This document shows, piece by piece, positions 42,749-52,031 of a stretch of 64,000 bases of DNA. Position 1 is the stretch's first letter. Each line of letters starts with the position of its first letter. Under the pieces are notes generated by a model. The model saw only the letters and a program-made list of their open reading frames with translations, was not told the origin of the DNA and did not search any database. Position numbers and translations under genes: made by a program. Source of the DNA: Polyangiaceae bacterium (GTDB taxonomy: Bacteria; Myxococcota_A; Polyangia; Polyangiales; Polyangiaceae). The stretch spans positions 1 to 64,000 of the forward strand of contig JANXOF010000023.1 of NCBI GenBank assembly GCA_025353725.1, in the 5' to 3' direction.

Positions 42749-43486
42749 GTGACCCGTACTGGCCTCTCGTTCTCGCTTGCCTTCGTCTTGGCTGTCTCAG
42801 CGTCCGCCGGGTCGGTCGCATGCAGCAAAGATCCGCCCCCCGTGCAGCCCCAACCCTACTCAGGCGGCTACCCACAGCAAGGTGGCCAACCCGGCCAGCC
42901 CGGCGGTTATCCGCAGCAGCCCGGGACGGCGCCGCAGCAGCCCGGTTACCCGCAGCAGCCCGGCATGCCACCCCAGCCCGGTCCCGCACCGCAGCCGGGT
43001 CAGCCGGCCCCAGCAGGCACACCGTCTCCGTTCCCAGGTCTTCCGGGCACCGGTACCGCACCGGCCGCGGGCGGCGGAACCGCGCAGGCGATGGACCCGA
43101 ACGTAGCGGCACTTGCCGCAGGGCCTCTCGGGTTGTTCGCGAACAGCGAAGCCCCGGGCATGCAAAAAGACGGCGCGATGATCGCCGGCAACTTCCAGGC
43201 AGGCCAAACGCTCGAAGCGGCGTTCACGTTTCAGCCTGGCAAGTGCTACACGCTCGTCGCGCAAGGCGTCGGGATCACGAGCCTCGGCCTCGAGATGCAA
43301 TACGTCACGCCGATCCCCGGGCTCGCCCCGAGCATCGGTAAAAGCGCGCAAAACGGCGCGCAAGCGTCCATCGGCGGAAAGACCTCGTGCCTCCGCCCGA
43401 TAAGCCCGTTCCCCGCGCAAGCGAAGTTCATCGTCACGGCGAAGACCGGCGCCGGCATGGCCGCGGCGCAGCTCTTCTCAAAGTAG
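42749..43486 (+). CDS. Pro/Gln-rich lipoprotein
   Basis: 245 residues. GTG 42749 was chosen because AAGGAG lies seven bases upstream and the following MTRTGLSFSLAFVLAVSASAGSVAC is a lipoprotein signal. Residues about 30-105 are a Pro/Gln/Gly linker built from units such as GYPQQPG. The C-terminal domain of about 115 residues (QTLEAAFTFQPGKCYTLVAQG ... AKFIVTAKTGAGMAAAQLF) is compact with two cysteines; this domain recurs in Polyangia without known function. The transcript ends in a strong terminator. Confidence 0.85.
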   Translation: MTRTGLSFSLAFVLAVSASAGSVACSKDPPPVQPQPYSGGYPQQGGQPGQPGGYPQQPGTAPQQPGYPQQPGMPPQPGPAPQPGQPAPAGTPSPFPGLPGTGTAPAAGGGTAQAMDPNVAALAAGPLGLFANSEAPGMQKDGAMIAGNFQAGQTLEAAFTFQPGKCYTLVAQGVGITSLGLEMQYVTPIPGLAPSIGKSAQNGAQASIGGKTSCLRPISPFPAQAKFIVTAKTGAGMAAAQLFSK

Positions 43487-43547
43487 CTCGAGACCGCAGA
43501 CGGACCCGCCCCAAGGCGCGATAGGCCTTCTGAAAGAAGAAAACGGC

Positions 43548-43580
43548 AAACGGCGCGATGCGATTCGCGCCGTTTTCGTT
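43548..43580 (+). terminator. Rho-independent terminator
   Basis: Stem AAACGGCGCGA (43548-43558), loop TGCGAT, stem TCGCGCCGTTT (43565-43575), eleven perfect pairs followed by a T-rich stretch. It separates the Pro/Gln-rich lipoprotein gene from serS. Confidence 0.93.
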
Positions 43581-43598
43581 TAAGGTCGGTTACCTCCT

Positions 43599-44888
43599 AT
43601 GCTGGACATTGCCTTCATTCGCCAGAACGCCGACACCGTCCGCGCGGCTATCAAAAACAAACGCGTAGTTCTCGACTTGGACACGCTTCTTGCCGCCGAC
43701 AAGGAGCGCCGCGACGTCCTCCTCGAGATCGAGAAACGGAGGGCCCGCAAGAACGAAATCGCGCAGCTCATTCCAAAGGCCTCGAAAGAGGAGCGCCCCG
43801 TGCTGATCGAGGAGGGCAAGGCTGTAAAGGTCGCGCTCGAGCAACTCGAGCCATCCCTCACGGCCGCGCAACGAGCCTACGACGACTTGATGCTCAGGGT
43901 TCCGAGCCTTCCGCGACCGGAAGTGCCCCTCGGCGCGAGTGAAGACGACAACGTTGAAATTCGCAAGGTCGGCACGCCACGCGCGTTCCCGTTCAAGGCA
44001 AAGGACCACGTCGAGCTCATGACGCTCCACAAAATGGTCGATTGGGACGGTCCTCGAAAGTACGCAGGCGGTCGCTCCTACGCGCTCATGGGTGCGGGAG
44101 CCCTGCTCGAACTTGCGGTCACGCGACTTGCCGTCGACACGCTCGTCGAGCGTGGACTCACCATCGTGATTCCACCGGTGATGGTGAGGGAGCGCGCGAT
44201 GACCGGAACGGGGTTTTTCCCGCTCGGCCGTGAAGAGGCGTACGCGATTTCCGCCGACGAGCTGTTCCTCGTAGGGACGAGCGAGGTCCCCCTCGTGTCA
44301 CTTCATTGCGACGAAACGCTCGACGCAGCCTCCCTGCCGATTCGCTATGCCGGAGTCTCGAACTGTTTTCGTCGGGAAGCAGGCGCGTCAGGCAAGGATA
44401 CGAAGGGGCTTTACCGCGTTCACCAGTTCACGAAAGTCGAGCAAGTTGTATTCTGCATGCCGGACGAGCAGGTCGCTGAAAAAGAGCACTACCAGCTCCT
44501 CGGCAACGCCGAGGCTATCCTCGAGAAGCTCGAAATTCCGTACCGCGTAGCCCTTGCCTGCACGGGCGAAATCGGTCTCGGCCAAACGCGGAAACACGAA
44601 GTCGAATCGTGGATGCCCGGCCGTAACGACGGGAAGGGAGCCTACAACGAAACGCACTCGTGCTCGACCCTCGGCGACTTCCAAGCGAGGCGCTCGAACA
44701 TCCGTGTTCGCCTCCCGGATGGGACACTCGGCTACCCGTACACGCTCAACAATACGGCCATCGCGAGCCCGCGCATCTTGATTCCGTTGCTCGAGAACCA
44801 TCAAAACGAAGACGGCTCAGTGACGCTACCGAAGGCGCTTGTGCCATACATGAACGGCGTGACAGTCCTTAGGCCGCGCGCGCTCTAA
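43599..44888 (+). CDS. serS: Seryl-tRNA synthetase
   Basis: 429 residues, ATG 43599. The N-terminal long coiled-coil tRNA-binding arm is present (residues about 30-105, with LEIEKRRARKNEIAQLIPKA). Class II aminoacyl-tRNA synthetase motifs are clear: motif 2 NCFRREAGASGKDTKGLYRVHQF (starting with FRREAG) and motif 3 near NGTLGYPYTLNNTAIASPR (serine enzyme TLN.S.LA.xR). It charges tRNA-Ser and, for SelC when present, selenocysteine tRNA. Ordinary housekeeping gene. Confidence 0.98.
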   Translation: MLDIAFIRQNADTVRAAIKNKRVVLDLDTLLAADKERRDVLLEIEKRRARKNEIAQLIPKASKEERPVLIEEGKAVKVALEQLEPSLTAAQRAYDDLMLRVPSLPRPEVPLGASEDDNVEIRKVGTPRAFPFKAKDHVELMTLHKMVDWDGPRKYAGGRSYALMGAGALLELAVTRLAVDTLVERGLTIVIPPVMVRERAMTGTGFFPLGREEAYAISADELFLVGTSEVPLVSLHCDETLDAASLPIRYAGVSNCFRREAGASGKDTKGLYRVHQFTKVEQVVFCMPDEQVAEKEHYQLLGNAEAILEKLEIPYRVALACTGEIGLGQTRKHEVESWMPGRNDGKGAYNETHSCSTLGDFQARRSNIRVRLPDGTLGYPYTLNNTAIASPRILIPLLENHQNEDGSVTLPKALVPYMNGVTVLRPRAL

Positions 44889-44912
44889 GCGGTGCTAAGC
44901 AGCTCCGCTTAG
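44885..44912. terminator. Terminator-like hairpin between convergent genes
   Basis: CTAAGCGG (44885-44892) pairs with CCGCTTAG (44905-44912); the stem includes the serS stop codon. No T-run follows on either strand, so it may act as a bidirectional pause or processing site. Confidence 0.55.
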
Positions 44913-44970
44913 CGAAACGCGCCGGGTGAGCGGGTGCACCGGTGAGCGATTCGCGACGAGGCGAAGGTTT

Positions 44971-45867
44971 TCAGTGCTTTGCCCCACCGACGGGTTTGGG
45001 TGTAGGTGCGGAGGTCTTTCGAATCGCGCTCGAACTCGAAATAGCTTTCGCGCGAGGCTCCGGCATCGTTTGCACATCGCGTTCTGGCACGGAAGGGTCG
45101 GGGTGTGACACGAGCTCGGGCGGGTGTCGAAGCACGAGATAGAGGAGGACGGGCACGGCGAGCGAGGCTGCGGCCGACAATGCGACCAGAAGGCCGTAGC
45201 GCGGTGGTTTGCCAAAATCACCCTCGCCATCGCGAAACAACGCGAGGGGACTTCGTCCAACGCTTTCGGGTGGCCTGCCGCGTTCGGTGCTCGCGAGCGC
45301 CGGCGGGTCGACCATCAGCGCTCCAATCGACGCGTAAGAGGCCGGAGCGGGCTCCGCGCGCACGGTCGCGAGGCCGCTCACCGATGACGGAACGGGGGGC
45401 CGGGCAGACTCGAGCGTTCGCGCGAGCCCATCGGCGTGCCTCTCGGAAAAGGCCGCGTGGGGCATTACCTTCGTGCAATTTTCTTCGGAGTCGTCGGCGT
45501 GACTCAGGAGCTCCAACGAACTCGGGAGGCGATGCGAAAACGAGACAGGCGGCGCCAGCGCTTGCGTGGTTTCATAGTCGTCGTAAGAGCCAACAGGAGA
45601 ACTTCGTGCCGTTACGCTGTCGTCGTCCTCCTCCGCGCTCGAGCGTCTTACGTACGTGCGTAACGGTCGCGGCTGAGACGGCTTGTCGACCGAACGCGAG
45701 TCACGAAGCACGGTCGGAACCGCGAGCGTTAACGGATCCGGCCACGGACGTACCTGAGTTTCGTCTTGCAGGTCGTCGACCGCCGCGGGCTCACCACCGC
45801 GAGGCTCGTTAGAACCGTCCGCCGGTCGAGCAAGCGTCGCGACATCCTCCTCAACCGGGGCTGTCAC
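44971..45867 (-). CDS. Single-span membrane protein of unknown function
   Basis: 298 residues, GTG 45867. The first 220 residues are acidic, Pro/Ser-rich and probably disordered, then one membrane helix (YGLLVALSAAASLAVPVLLYLVL) and a short Pro/Ala-rich periplasmic tail. No recognisable domain. The tail lies opposite serS. Confidence 0.6.
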   Translation of the reverse strand: MTAPVEEDVATLARPADGSNEPRGGEPAAVDDLQDETQVRPWPDPLTLAVPTVLRDSRSVDKPSQPRPLRTYVRRSSAEEDDDSVTARSSPVGSYDDYETTQALAPPVSFSHRLPSSLELLSHADDSEENCTKVMPHAAFSERHADGLARTLESARPPVPSSVSGLATVRAEPAPASYASIGALMVDPPALASTERGRPPESVGRSPLALFRDGEGDFGKPPRYGLLVALSAAASLAVPVLLYLVLRHPPELVSHPDPSVPERDVQTMPEPRAKAISSSSAIRKTSAPTPKPVGGAKH

Positions 45868-45969
45868 ACTCCTAGACTACAGCGTCGCGCGACCGGACGC
45901 CTAGTCGGCTTGCACGCAAGCTGACTGCGGTTGACGTTCCTGCAGGAGCCAAGTATTCGTTGGGCTCAG

Positions 45970-46041
45970 GGTGCGGTAGCCAAGTGGTTAGGCATCGGTT
46001 TGCAAAACCGACATATGTGGGTTCAAATCCCATCCGCACCT
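45970..46041 (+). tRNA. tRNA-Cys (anticodon GCA)
   Basis: A complete cloverleaf can be drawn: acceptor GGTGCGG with CCGCACC, D-arm with AGTGGTTAGGCA, anticodon stem TCGGT/ACCGA with loop TTGCAAA (anticodon GCA), T-arm GTGGG/CCCAT (one G-T wobble) with loop TTCAAAT, and discriminator T, as expected for cysteine. CCA is not encoded. This may be important for a genome with so many Cys-rich proteins. Confidence 0.97.
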
Positions 46042-46106
46042 CAAGAGTCACTGGCCGCTACGTCAGTTGAGCACTCGGTCCTGTAGCCGTTCAGCCATCC
46101 AGTCAC

Positions 46107-46586
46107 TCAGTCACTGAGCGCGGGTGGCGGCTTTGTGGGGTTGAGGGGCGACGCCAAACCGATGCTTCCGAGCATCCCAAGCGTCATCGCGGCGGCGAAG
46201 ACCAAGGCGGTAGCCGACCCTCCGCCAAGGGCCACCAAGGCTGGCCCGGGGCAAAGTCCGCTGAGTCCCCAACCAATGCCGAACAGCGCGGCCCCTAGGA
46301 CGAGGCGAGCGTCCACATCGCGCCGCGTCGGGAGGGAGAAGGTGACTGAAAACAGCGGAGATCCTTGAAGCGCAACGATGCGATACGCGAAGAAGTGGAC
46401 GGTTACGGCGCCGAACATGACGCACGCGAGGCTCGGGTCCCACGCGCCGCAGAGGTCCAAAAAGCCTACGACCTTCGACGGTTTGGTCATTCCTGAGACG
46501 GCGAGTCCAACCGCGAAAAGAGCGCCTATGCAAAAGGCAGCCACGTGCGCGGCGCGCCGACGCCATCCGCCGCTACCTTCTGTCAC
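46107..46586 (-). CDS. YeeE/YedE-family half-transporter (DUF6691)
   Basis: 159 residues, GTG 46586, which overlaps the stop of the upstream gene (GTGA) and has GGAGG in front. About four membrane helices. The characteristic conserved loop is [16 protein letters not shown], with the Cys that in TsuA-like proteins carries thiosulfate through the membrane. Together with the gene at 46583 it reconstitutes a full YeeE/YedE transporter for sulfur compounds. Confidence 0.92.
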   Translation of the reverse strand: MTEGSGGWRRRAAHVAAFCIGALFAVGLAVSGMTKPSKVVGFLDLCGAWDPSLACVMFGAVTVHFFAYRIVALQGSPLFSVTFSLPTRRDVDARLVLGAALFGIGWGLSGLCPGPALVALGGGSATALVFAAAMTLGMLGSIGLASPLNPTKPPPALSD

Positions 46587-47014
46587 CTGCCACCTCCGAA
46601 CACGTGATGCGCCAGGAAGACGGTCGCGAAGCCCGTCGCCATAAACGTGGCCGTCGCGACGAGCGATCGGTTTGACCCCCGGCTTATCCCGCAGACCCCA
46701 TGGCCGCTGGTGCAGCCGTTACCAAGCTGCGTTCCAAAGCCGACGAGCAGCCCAGCCACGACAACGACGAGCCACGAAGGCCGAAACGACGTCACGAAAG
46801 CGGCTGGGTAAAGGACGCGTATGCCCGCGCCCGCGACCACGAGACCTGCCAAAAACCAAACCCTGAGCGCGCGTGAGCTCGTAGGGCGCTGCAGCAGGCC
46901 GCCGTAGAGACCGCTTATCCCGGCCACTTTCCCGTAACTTAGAAGGAAAATCGACGCCGCGAAACCGATCAACGCGCCGCCTGCAAGCGAAGCTACGGGC
47001 GTAAAGTCATTCAT
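46583..47014 (-). CDS. YeeE/YedE-family half-transporter
   Basis: 143 residues from ATG 47014, which overlaps the stop of the radical SAM gene (ATGA). About four membrane helices. The motif [15 protein letters not shown] is the signature of YeeE/YedE proteins ([12 protein letters not shown]) with the thiosulfate-transferring cysteines. Coupled on both sides, so all three products should be made in equal amounts. Confidence 0.93.
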   Translation of the reverse strand: MNDFTPVASLAGGALIGFAASIFLLSYGKVAGISGLYGGLLQRPTSSRALRVWFLAGLVVAGAGIRVLYPAAFVTSFRPSWLVVVVAGLLVGFGTQLGNGCTSGHGVCGISRGSNRSLVATATFMATGFATVFLAHHVFGGGR

Positions 47015-48129
47015 GACGCGACAGGCGCCACCGACGCCGCAAGCAGACCGGGAAGAACCTCTCCACACGCCGGGCACGCCGCGCCAAGGAGGAGGTTTTT
47101 GGTCGTGGCGAGGTTTCGCCGCTCAACGACAGTCGCGTGGCATTTCGGACATCGCGTGTGTTCAAGCTCGCTGAACGTGCCCGTGACGTTCCCGACGTAG
47201 ACGAAATTCATGCCTCGCGCGTAGGCAGATCCGGCCACGGACACGAGCAGTTCCGGATGCATCGCGGGTCGTTCGGCCAGTTTGTAACGCGGTTGAAACG
47301 CATTGAGATGCCAGGGCATCGAGGTGTCGATAGCCGCCAGCTTCCGTGCAAGCCCTCTCAAGCCCGCCAGGTCGTCGTTGAACCCGGGCACGACCAGCGT
47401 AACCACCTCGACCCAATAGCCGAGGCGGCGCGCTTCGACGATCGCCTCGAGGACCGGCTCGAGCCTTCCGCCTAGCGCCTTGTAATGCTCCGGCGCGAAC
47501 CCCTTCAAGTCGACGCGGTACGCATCGGTAACGGCCCTCAGGTAGGCAAGAGCCTCCGGCGTCGTATGACCGTCCGAAACGACCACCGTTCGAAGCCCGC
47601 TCGCCTTCGCCTCCTCGAACACGGCACGCACCCACTCGGCGGCAATCATCGGTTCGTTGTAAGCTGCACACACCACACGGCACCCCGCGGCCAGAGCCTC
47701 ATCGACGAGCGCACGCGCCGTAATCGGAAAGGGCGCTTCACCCGCGACGTCTTCGCGAAGCGCCTGCGAAACACGCCAGTTATGGCAATAAGGACATCGA
47801 AGGTCGCAACCGTACATGCCAAACGTCAGCGACCTTGAGCCAGGCTCGACATGATAAACCGTGTTCGTCTCGACGGCGCGAACGTAGCGCCGAGCGACGT
47901 ATCCGAACGGCACGAAGATCTGGCCGTCTCTTCCCTCGCGAACGCCGCAAGCCCCCGTGCGACCGTCACTCATGACGCACCGATGCGCGCACGCCGTGCA
48001 GCGCAGGAGGCTCCCCTCGTTGACCTGAAGCCCACCCGCCACCGCGAAGCGCGAGAGGTCGACACGAAGCTCCGCAGACTTACGCCTCAGCGCGGTAACG
48101 GGGAGTAGTTCGTCGTCGGAGTCGTCCAT
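47011..48129 (-). CDS. amrS: AmrS-like radical SAM protein (AmmeMemoRadiSam family)
   Basis: About 372 residues from ATG 48129 (GTG 48141 is also in frame). The radical SAM cluster motif is [20 protein letters not shown], i.e. CxxxCxxC. An N-terminal zinc-type Cys set ([10 protein letters not shown] ... ACGVR) and a C-terminal ribbon (CPKCHATV ... CPACGE) flank the barrel. It matches the AmmeMemoRadiSam radical SAM component, whose exact product is unknown. AmrS usually occurs with MEMO and AMMECR1 proteins, which are absent here; its coupling to two YeeE/YedE halves is unusual. Confidence 0.9.
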   Translation of the reverse strand: MDDSDDELLPVTALRRKSAELRVDLSRFAVAGGLQVNEGSLLRCTACAHRCVMSDGRTGACGVREGRDGQIFVPFGYVARRYVRAVETNTVYHVEPGSRSLTFGMYGCDLRCPYCHNWRVSQALREDVAGEAPFPITARALVDEALAAGCRVVCAAYNEPMIAAEWVRAVFEEAKASGLRTVVVSDGHTTPEALAYLRAVTDAYRVDLKGFAPEHYKALGGRLEPVLEAIVEARRLGYWVEVVTLVVPGFNDDLAGLRGLARKLAAIDTSMPWHLNAFQPRYKLAERPAMHPELLVSVAGSAYARGMNFVYVGNVTGTFSELEHTRCPKCHATVVERRNLATTKNLLLGAACPACGEVLPGLLAASVAPVAS

Positions 48130-48185
48130 CGCCAAGCGCACTTAGCATGGCGCTCGCGACGACGCCGAACTCCCCTTCACGAGAA

Positions 48186-49097
48186 TCAGCGAGCGATGCA
48201 GGCGAGATTGGCAATTTGCTCGGTGCCTACGACGGAGATTTGCGCGACGCGCGCGAACACAACTCCGCCGATGTTTCCGCTAGTCAAGCCGATGCTGTAA
48301 CCGCCGTCAAAAAGGCTGGGGTCACCAAACGACTGCACGACGCGCGGGAGATCTGCCGCCACCAAACCGTCGTTGACGGCGACACTGTTCGTGTAGTCGG
48401 CGACGAGCTTGCCTTTGAGAAACAACTTCGCTCGCGACGTCTCGGCGCTGAGGCGCGGCGCGTAGAATTCGACTTTCGCTTCACTCGCGGCGCTGCTGCA
48501 CGTAAGAACCTTGACCGCCGCCTTCGGCGACGGAGCTGCGGGGAACGCGACGAGCGCTTCACCCTCGAACGCCGCGAATCCGTGCGCTTCTCTTGCCGTC
48601 TGCCGATTGTAGCTGTCGACGCTGAGGTGAACGAGAGTAGCACTCGGTCCCTGCGCACATGCCGCGCCGCCAAGAGCCTGACTACGATCGATCACCGTAA
48701 TCTCGGTGCGCCAACCGTCAACCGGCCGCTTGTCCGTGAATCCACTCACGGTACGCACGTTGCAAAAATCGTAGAAGTCCGTTGTCTTTCGAACGCGGTA
48801 TTCCGCAACGCCTTGACCCGCGAATCCTCCACCGATGTCGACCTGCGTTTCGCTGGGCATCGTGAGAGAAATCTCGCCCCCGGTTAGGATGCGGATTTCG
48901 GCTTTCTTCGATGGCAGCACGATGCCGTCAACGCTCGTCGCGGTGACGCTCGCCCCCATATAGACGGAGAGCATCGGGCGACCACGAAGGTCATCGGTAC
49001 CCTCTTCCGTCGTGTCAGCGGCCTGCGTCGGCGCGGCGCAACCGGCGACGAGCGCGAGGAAGAGTGATGCGAGGCCGGTAACGCTTTGAATCTTCAT
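48186..49097 (-). CDS. Secreted lipoprotein of unknown function
   Basis: 303 residues from ATG 49097, chosen for the lipoprotein signal MKIQSVTGLASLFLALVAGC. The mature protein is beta-rich (VYMGASVTATSVDGIVLP, AEIRILTGGEISLTM, GGYSIGLTSGNIGGVVFA), with four or five cysteines. Family not recognised. It is divergent from the HIT-family gene, with about 205 bases between. Confidence 0.72.
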   Translation of the reverse strand: MKIQSVTGLASLFLALVAGCAAPTQAADTTEEGTDDLRGRPMLSVYMGASVTATSVDGIVLPSKKAEIRILTGGEISLTMPSETQVDIGGGFAGQGVAEYRVRKTTDFYDFCNVRTVSGFTDKRPVDGWRTEITVIDRSQALGGAACAQGPSATLVHLSVDSYNRQTAREAHGFAAFEGEALVAFPAAPSPKAAVKVLTCSSAASEAKVEFYAPRLSAETSRAKLFLKGKLVADYTNSVAVNDGLVAADLPRVVQSFGDPSLFDGGYSIGLTSGNIGGVVFARVAQISVVGTEQIANLACIAR

Positions 49098-49301
49098 GGT
49101 GAATTCTCGTTTGAAGTCGAGCAACTACGACGAAACACTCACCTCGAGTGTGGTCGCGCAGGCCCGAGCCAACGCGGCGCACCCTAGCGCGACATGTAAG
49201 GCGCGCAAGGACACCGGCGCACATTGTTTTACTTTTCAGCTGAAGGTGCACATTTGCCGTAGGCACTCGCACCGCCTACCCAAGCCACGTAAGGTGCGCT
49301 G

Positions 49302-49643
49302 ATGGACTGCTTATTCTGCAAGATCGTGGAGAAAAGGGTGCCTTGCGACGTGGTCTACGAAGACGCCTATGCCGTCGCGTTCCGCGATATCCGGCCCGTC
49401 GCCCCGACCCATGTATTAGTCATTCCACGAGTTCACCTTGCGGCTATTCACCACCTTCGAGACGCCGACATCTCGACCGTAGGCCACGTCATGCTCGCCG
49501 CACGGAATGTCGCCCACCAGCTCGGTCTCGATAGCAACGGCTACCGCCTTGTCATCAACGACGGCGACGCGGCAGGGCAGAGCGTCGACCATGTTCACGT
49601 TCACGTCTTAGGCGGCCGCACGCTCATGTGGCCACCAGGCTGA
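49302..49643 (+). CDS. HIT-family nucleotide hydrolase (HinT-like)
   Basis: 113 residues. Short histidine-triad protein with CLFCKIV at the N-terminus and the active site QSVDHVHVHVLGGR (HxHxHxx; the central His is the nucleophile). It hydrolyses adenosine phosphoramidates and related nucleotides. Length and motif match the HinT branch. ATG 49302. Confidence 0.96.
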   Translation: MDCLFCKIVEKRVPCDVVYEDAYAVAFRDIRPVAPTHVLVIPRVHLAAIHHLRDADISTVGHVMLAARNVAHQLGLDSNGYRLVINDGDAAGQSVDHVHVHVLGGRTLMWPPG

Positions 49644-49825
49644 GGCCGCTCGCTCGGCACATCGCACCCCTTCGAGCATCGCCACGGCGCGCTCCCCTCG
49701 TAACACTCGGCGCACATCGGCAACGTGTGGCGAAATCGACACCCACGCCCGAAACCGAAACCGTATCTCGCCGTACATCAGCGCAAGACCGCGCTTTTGC
49801 CTGACCAACGGTCGTCGAGATTTGT

Positions 49826-50473
49826 ATGAAAACGGACATCCTTTCCATCCTTGAATTCGCATGCGTCGCGGGCACCCTCGCACTCGTCGGATGCAGCTCG
49901 GATTCCCCTGCCTCGTCGCCTGCAACCGCGCCACGAAACGCCGCCGAACTTCTCGGCATGGAAGGAGGTCCGGTGACTGCCGACGCGGGTTGTCCGGCGG
50001 TGCCCGCAGGCTGCCCCGCTGCCGATGCAGGCCCGCTCGCGGAGGTGCAACTTCCCCCAACCGGCGGAGACGCCGAAATTTCCGCCTGGATCGCCAAGGG
50101 CTACTACAAGAGCTGGACGTGTGAACCGTCGCCCCATCCCGCTCGTCCGAATGGGGCTCACGGCGTCAACCGCGTTTGCTCGAATGCCGTGTTGAGTGCT
50201 CACGGCGCGGGCGAATTCCCAGTAGGCTCGGCAGGCGTCAAAGAGCTTTACAACGAGGCCGGCACCCTCATCATCGGCTACGCGAGCTACCGAAAAGTAG
50301 CTGCAGGCGCGGGCGGCGCCTGGTACTGGTACGAAAAAACGACGGAAGACGGCCTGATTGCCAATGGCCTCGGTACGTCTGGCGTCCCGAAAACCGTATG
50401 CGCATCGTGTCATTCAAGTGCCGGCACGGGTCGTCTCTCCGGGCACGATTTCGTTTACACCCAAGTGCGGTGA
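49826..50473 (+). CDS. Cytochrome P460-like lipoprotein with CxxCH
   Basis: 215 residues. The signal MKTDILSILEFACVAGTLALVGC is a lipoprotein signal (lipobox VGC). A Pro/Ala-rich linker contains the Cys-bearing DAGCPAVPAGCPAADAG. The C-terminal part has the P460 pattern: GGAWYWYEK, then TVCASCHSSAGTGR with heme motif CASCH at 192-196 and the ending DFVYTQVR (P460 family: WYW ... CxxCH ... DYVFT). Its stop is overlapped by the next gene at GTG 50470 or followed at ATG 50479. A possible exported substrate or partner of the DUF692 enzyme. Confidence 0.8.
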   Translation: MKTDILSILEFACVAGTLALVGCSSDSPASSPATAPRNAAELLGMEGGPVTADAGCPAVPAGCPAADAGPLAEVQLPPTGGDAEISAWIAKGYYKSWTCEPSPHPARPNGAHGVNRVCSNAVLSAHGAGEFPVGSAGVKELYNEAGTLIIGYASYRKVAAGAGGAWYWYEKTTEDGLIANGLGTSGVPKTVCASCHSSAGTGRLSGHDFVYTQVR

Positions 50474-50478
50474 CAGGC

Positions 50479-51294
50479 ATGGCAGGCTTTCGTGCGGTCC
50501 GTGGCGTTGGAATCGGATTGCGACGTGAATTTCACGACGCCATCCTGAAAACGACGCGCCGCATCGACTGGTTGGAGATCGTGGCTGAAAACTTCATGAG
50601 CATGGAAGGCCGTCCGCGGTACGTCCTCGATGCCTGCCTCGAGCGGTGGCCCGTCGTTTCTCACGGCGTGGCCGCTTCGGTGGGTACGCAGCGAGTCGAC
50701 CGTTACGATGAGTCTCTTGCGAGGCTCGTAGCCAAACTCGACGCCCAGTTTTTCAGCGACCACCTTTGCTACTCGTCGGCCTTTGGCCATGAATCATTCG
50801 ACTTACTTCCCTTGCCCTTTACCGACGAAGCCGTGGCGGCCGTCGCGACACGGGCAAGCGAGATGGCGACGCGCGTAGGGCGTCCGATGTTGCTCGAGAA
50901 CATTACGTATTACGCCGAGATGCCGGGTTCAAAAATGCGAGAGCACGAGTTCGTGCGGCGGGCTCTCGACGCTTCCGGATGCGGACTTCTCCTCGACTTG
51001 AACAACCTCTATCTCAACGCGCGCAATCATGGGCACGACGCGATGAAGGCCTTGCGTCAGCTGCCACTCGAAAGAGTTCAGCAGATTCACTTGGCCGGAT
51101 ACAGCACGGAGGGAGACATCCTCCTCGACACGCATTCCTCAGCGATAGCCGACCCCGTGTGGGACCTCTATCGGGAGACAATCAAACGCATCGGTCAAGT
51201 TCCGACCCTCATCGAGTGGGACCAGCGCATCCCCTCCCTCGATGCCGTGATCGACGAGGCAGACAAGGCACGCGCCCTCCTGGAGTCACCGTGA
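50479..51294 (+). CDS. DUF692-family multinuclear iron-dependent oxidase (MNIO)
   Basis: 271 residues from ATG 50479 (GTG 50470 gives a GTGA overlap with the previous stop). Conserved metal-binding positions of DUF692/MbnB/TglH-type enzymes are all present: E33, N38 (EIVAENFM), H62 (SHGVA), D94-H95 (SDHLC), E140-N141 (LLENI), D173-N175-N176 (LLDLNN), H204 (QIHLAGY), D217-H219 (LLDTHS) and E246-D248 (IEWD). Known members use two or three iron ions to install oxazolone/thioamide groups or to excise or modify Cys residues of ribosomal peptides. It is coupled to its partner gene by a GTGA overlap. Confidence 0.95.
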   Translation: MAGFRAVRGVGIGLRREFHDAILKTTRRIDWLEIVAENFMSMEGRPRYVLDACLERWPVVSHGVAASVGTQRVDRYDESLARLVAKLDAQFFSDHLCYSSAFGHESFDLLPLPFTDEAVAAVATRASEMATRVGRPMLLENITYYAEMPGSKMREHEFVRRALDASGCGLLLDLNNLYLNARNHGHDAMKALRQLPLERVQQIHLAGYSTEGDILLDTHSSAIADPVWDLYRETIKRIGQVPTLIEWDQRIPSLDAVIDEADKARALLESP

Positions 51295-52031
51295 AACCCG
51301 TACCTTTAAGCGATTTTTTCGAGGCGATATGGCCGTTCATGAACCACCGCACGGGAGTTGCGGAGACGGTTCGCGCGCTCGGCCCCAGCTCGTCCGGGGT
51401 CGCTCGTTTAGCGTTGTACCCGGAACTCATTCGTCGTCAGAAGCAGAGCATCCTCGACCATTTTTTCTCTTCCGTTCGCGCAGCTTTTGGTTCGAGCGAT
51501 GCGGGACGGTGGGAGCGCCTGACTGCAGAGTACATGCGCAAAGCTTCGCCCCACCACTGGGAGCCAAATCATTATGCGCAGCCCATGGTCGCCTTTCTCG
51601 AGGCTGAGCAAGCAAGCGATGCTTCGATTCCTTACGCGGCTGTCGAGCTCGCAGATTTCGCATGGATTCGCTTCGAAGCAATGATGTCCGCTCACCCGCC
51701 TTATCCCGATCCGGGCCTCGGAAGTGCCGTGTTCGTTAGGCAGTATGCTCACGAGATTTCGACGTTCGCGTTCGCCGCGGAGACCCGAACACTTGCGCCC
51801 GGCGCGCTTCCGTCACCCGTGCCTTGTACCGTGCTGGTGTACCGCTCTCGATCGACTCAGCGCCTTGAGATCCTCCGACCTTCCGTCGCGACACTTATCG
51901 CACTTCGGCGGCGCGAAGCGCCTGGTGCCCCCTTCACTCTTCCCTCGGCTCTCGTGGAAAGCGACGTTGACCACGAAGAGACGGATCTCATCCAGCGGGG
52001 TGTACTCGCTGCCCGTCCGACCGCCGCATGA
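51291..52031 (+). CDS. DUF2063-like partner of the DUF692 enzyme
   Basis: 246 residues from GTG 51291, which overlaps the DUF692 stop. It resembles the DUF2063 (MbnC/BufC-like) partner proteins that present the substrate peptide to DUF692 enzymes: helical N-terminal domain (LYPELIRRQKQSILDHFFSSV, VAFLEAEQAS, AAVELADFAWIRFEAM) and a beta-rich C-terminal half (LEILRPSVATLIALRRREAPG). Sequence conservation is low in this family, so the assignment relies partly on gene order and length. Its stop overlaps the next gene (ATGA). Confidence 0.8.
   Translation: MKPVPLSDFFEAIWPFMNHRTGVAETVRALGPSSSGVARLALYPELIRRQKQSILDHFFSSVRAAFGSSDAGRWERLTAEYMRKASPHHWEPNHYAQPMVAFLEAEQASDASIPYAAVELADFAWIRFEAMMSAHPPYPDPGLGSAVFVRQYAHEISTFAFAAETRTLAPGALPSPVPCTVLVYRSRSTQRLEILRPSVATLIALRRREAPGAPFTLPSALVESDVDHEETDLIQRGVLAARPTAA

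Noticed and set aside
44885-44912. A canonical rho-independent terminator for serS
   Set aside because: The stem is good but no T-run follows; it was listed only as terminator-like.
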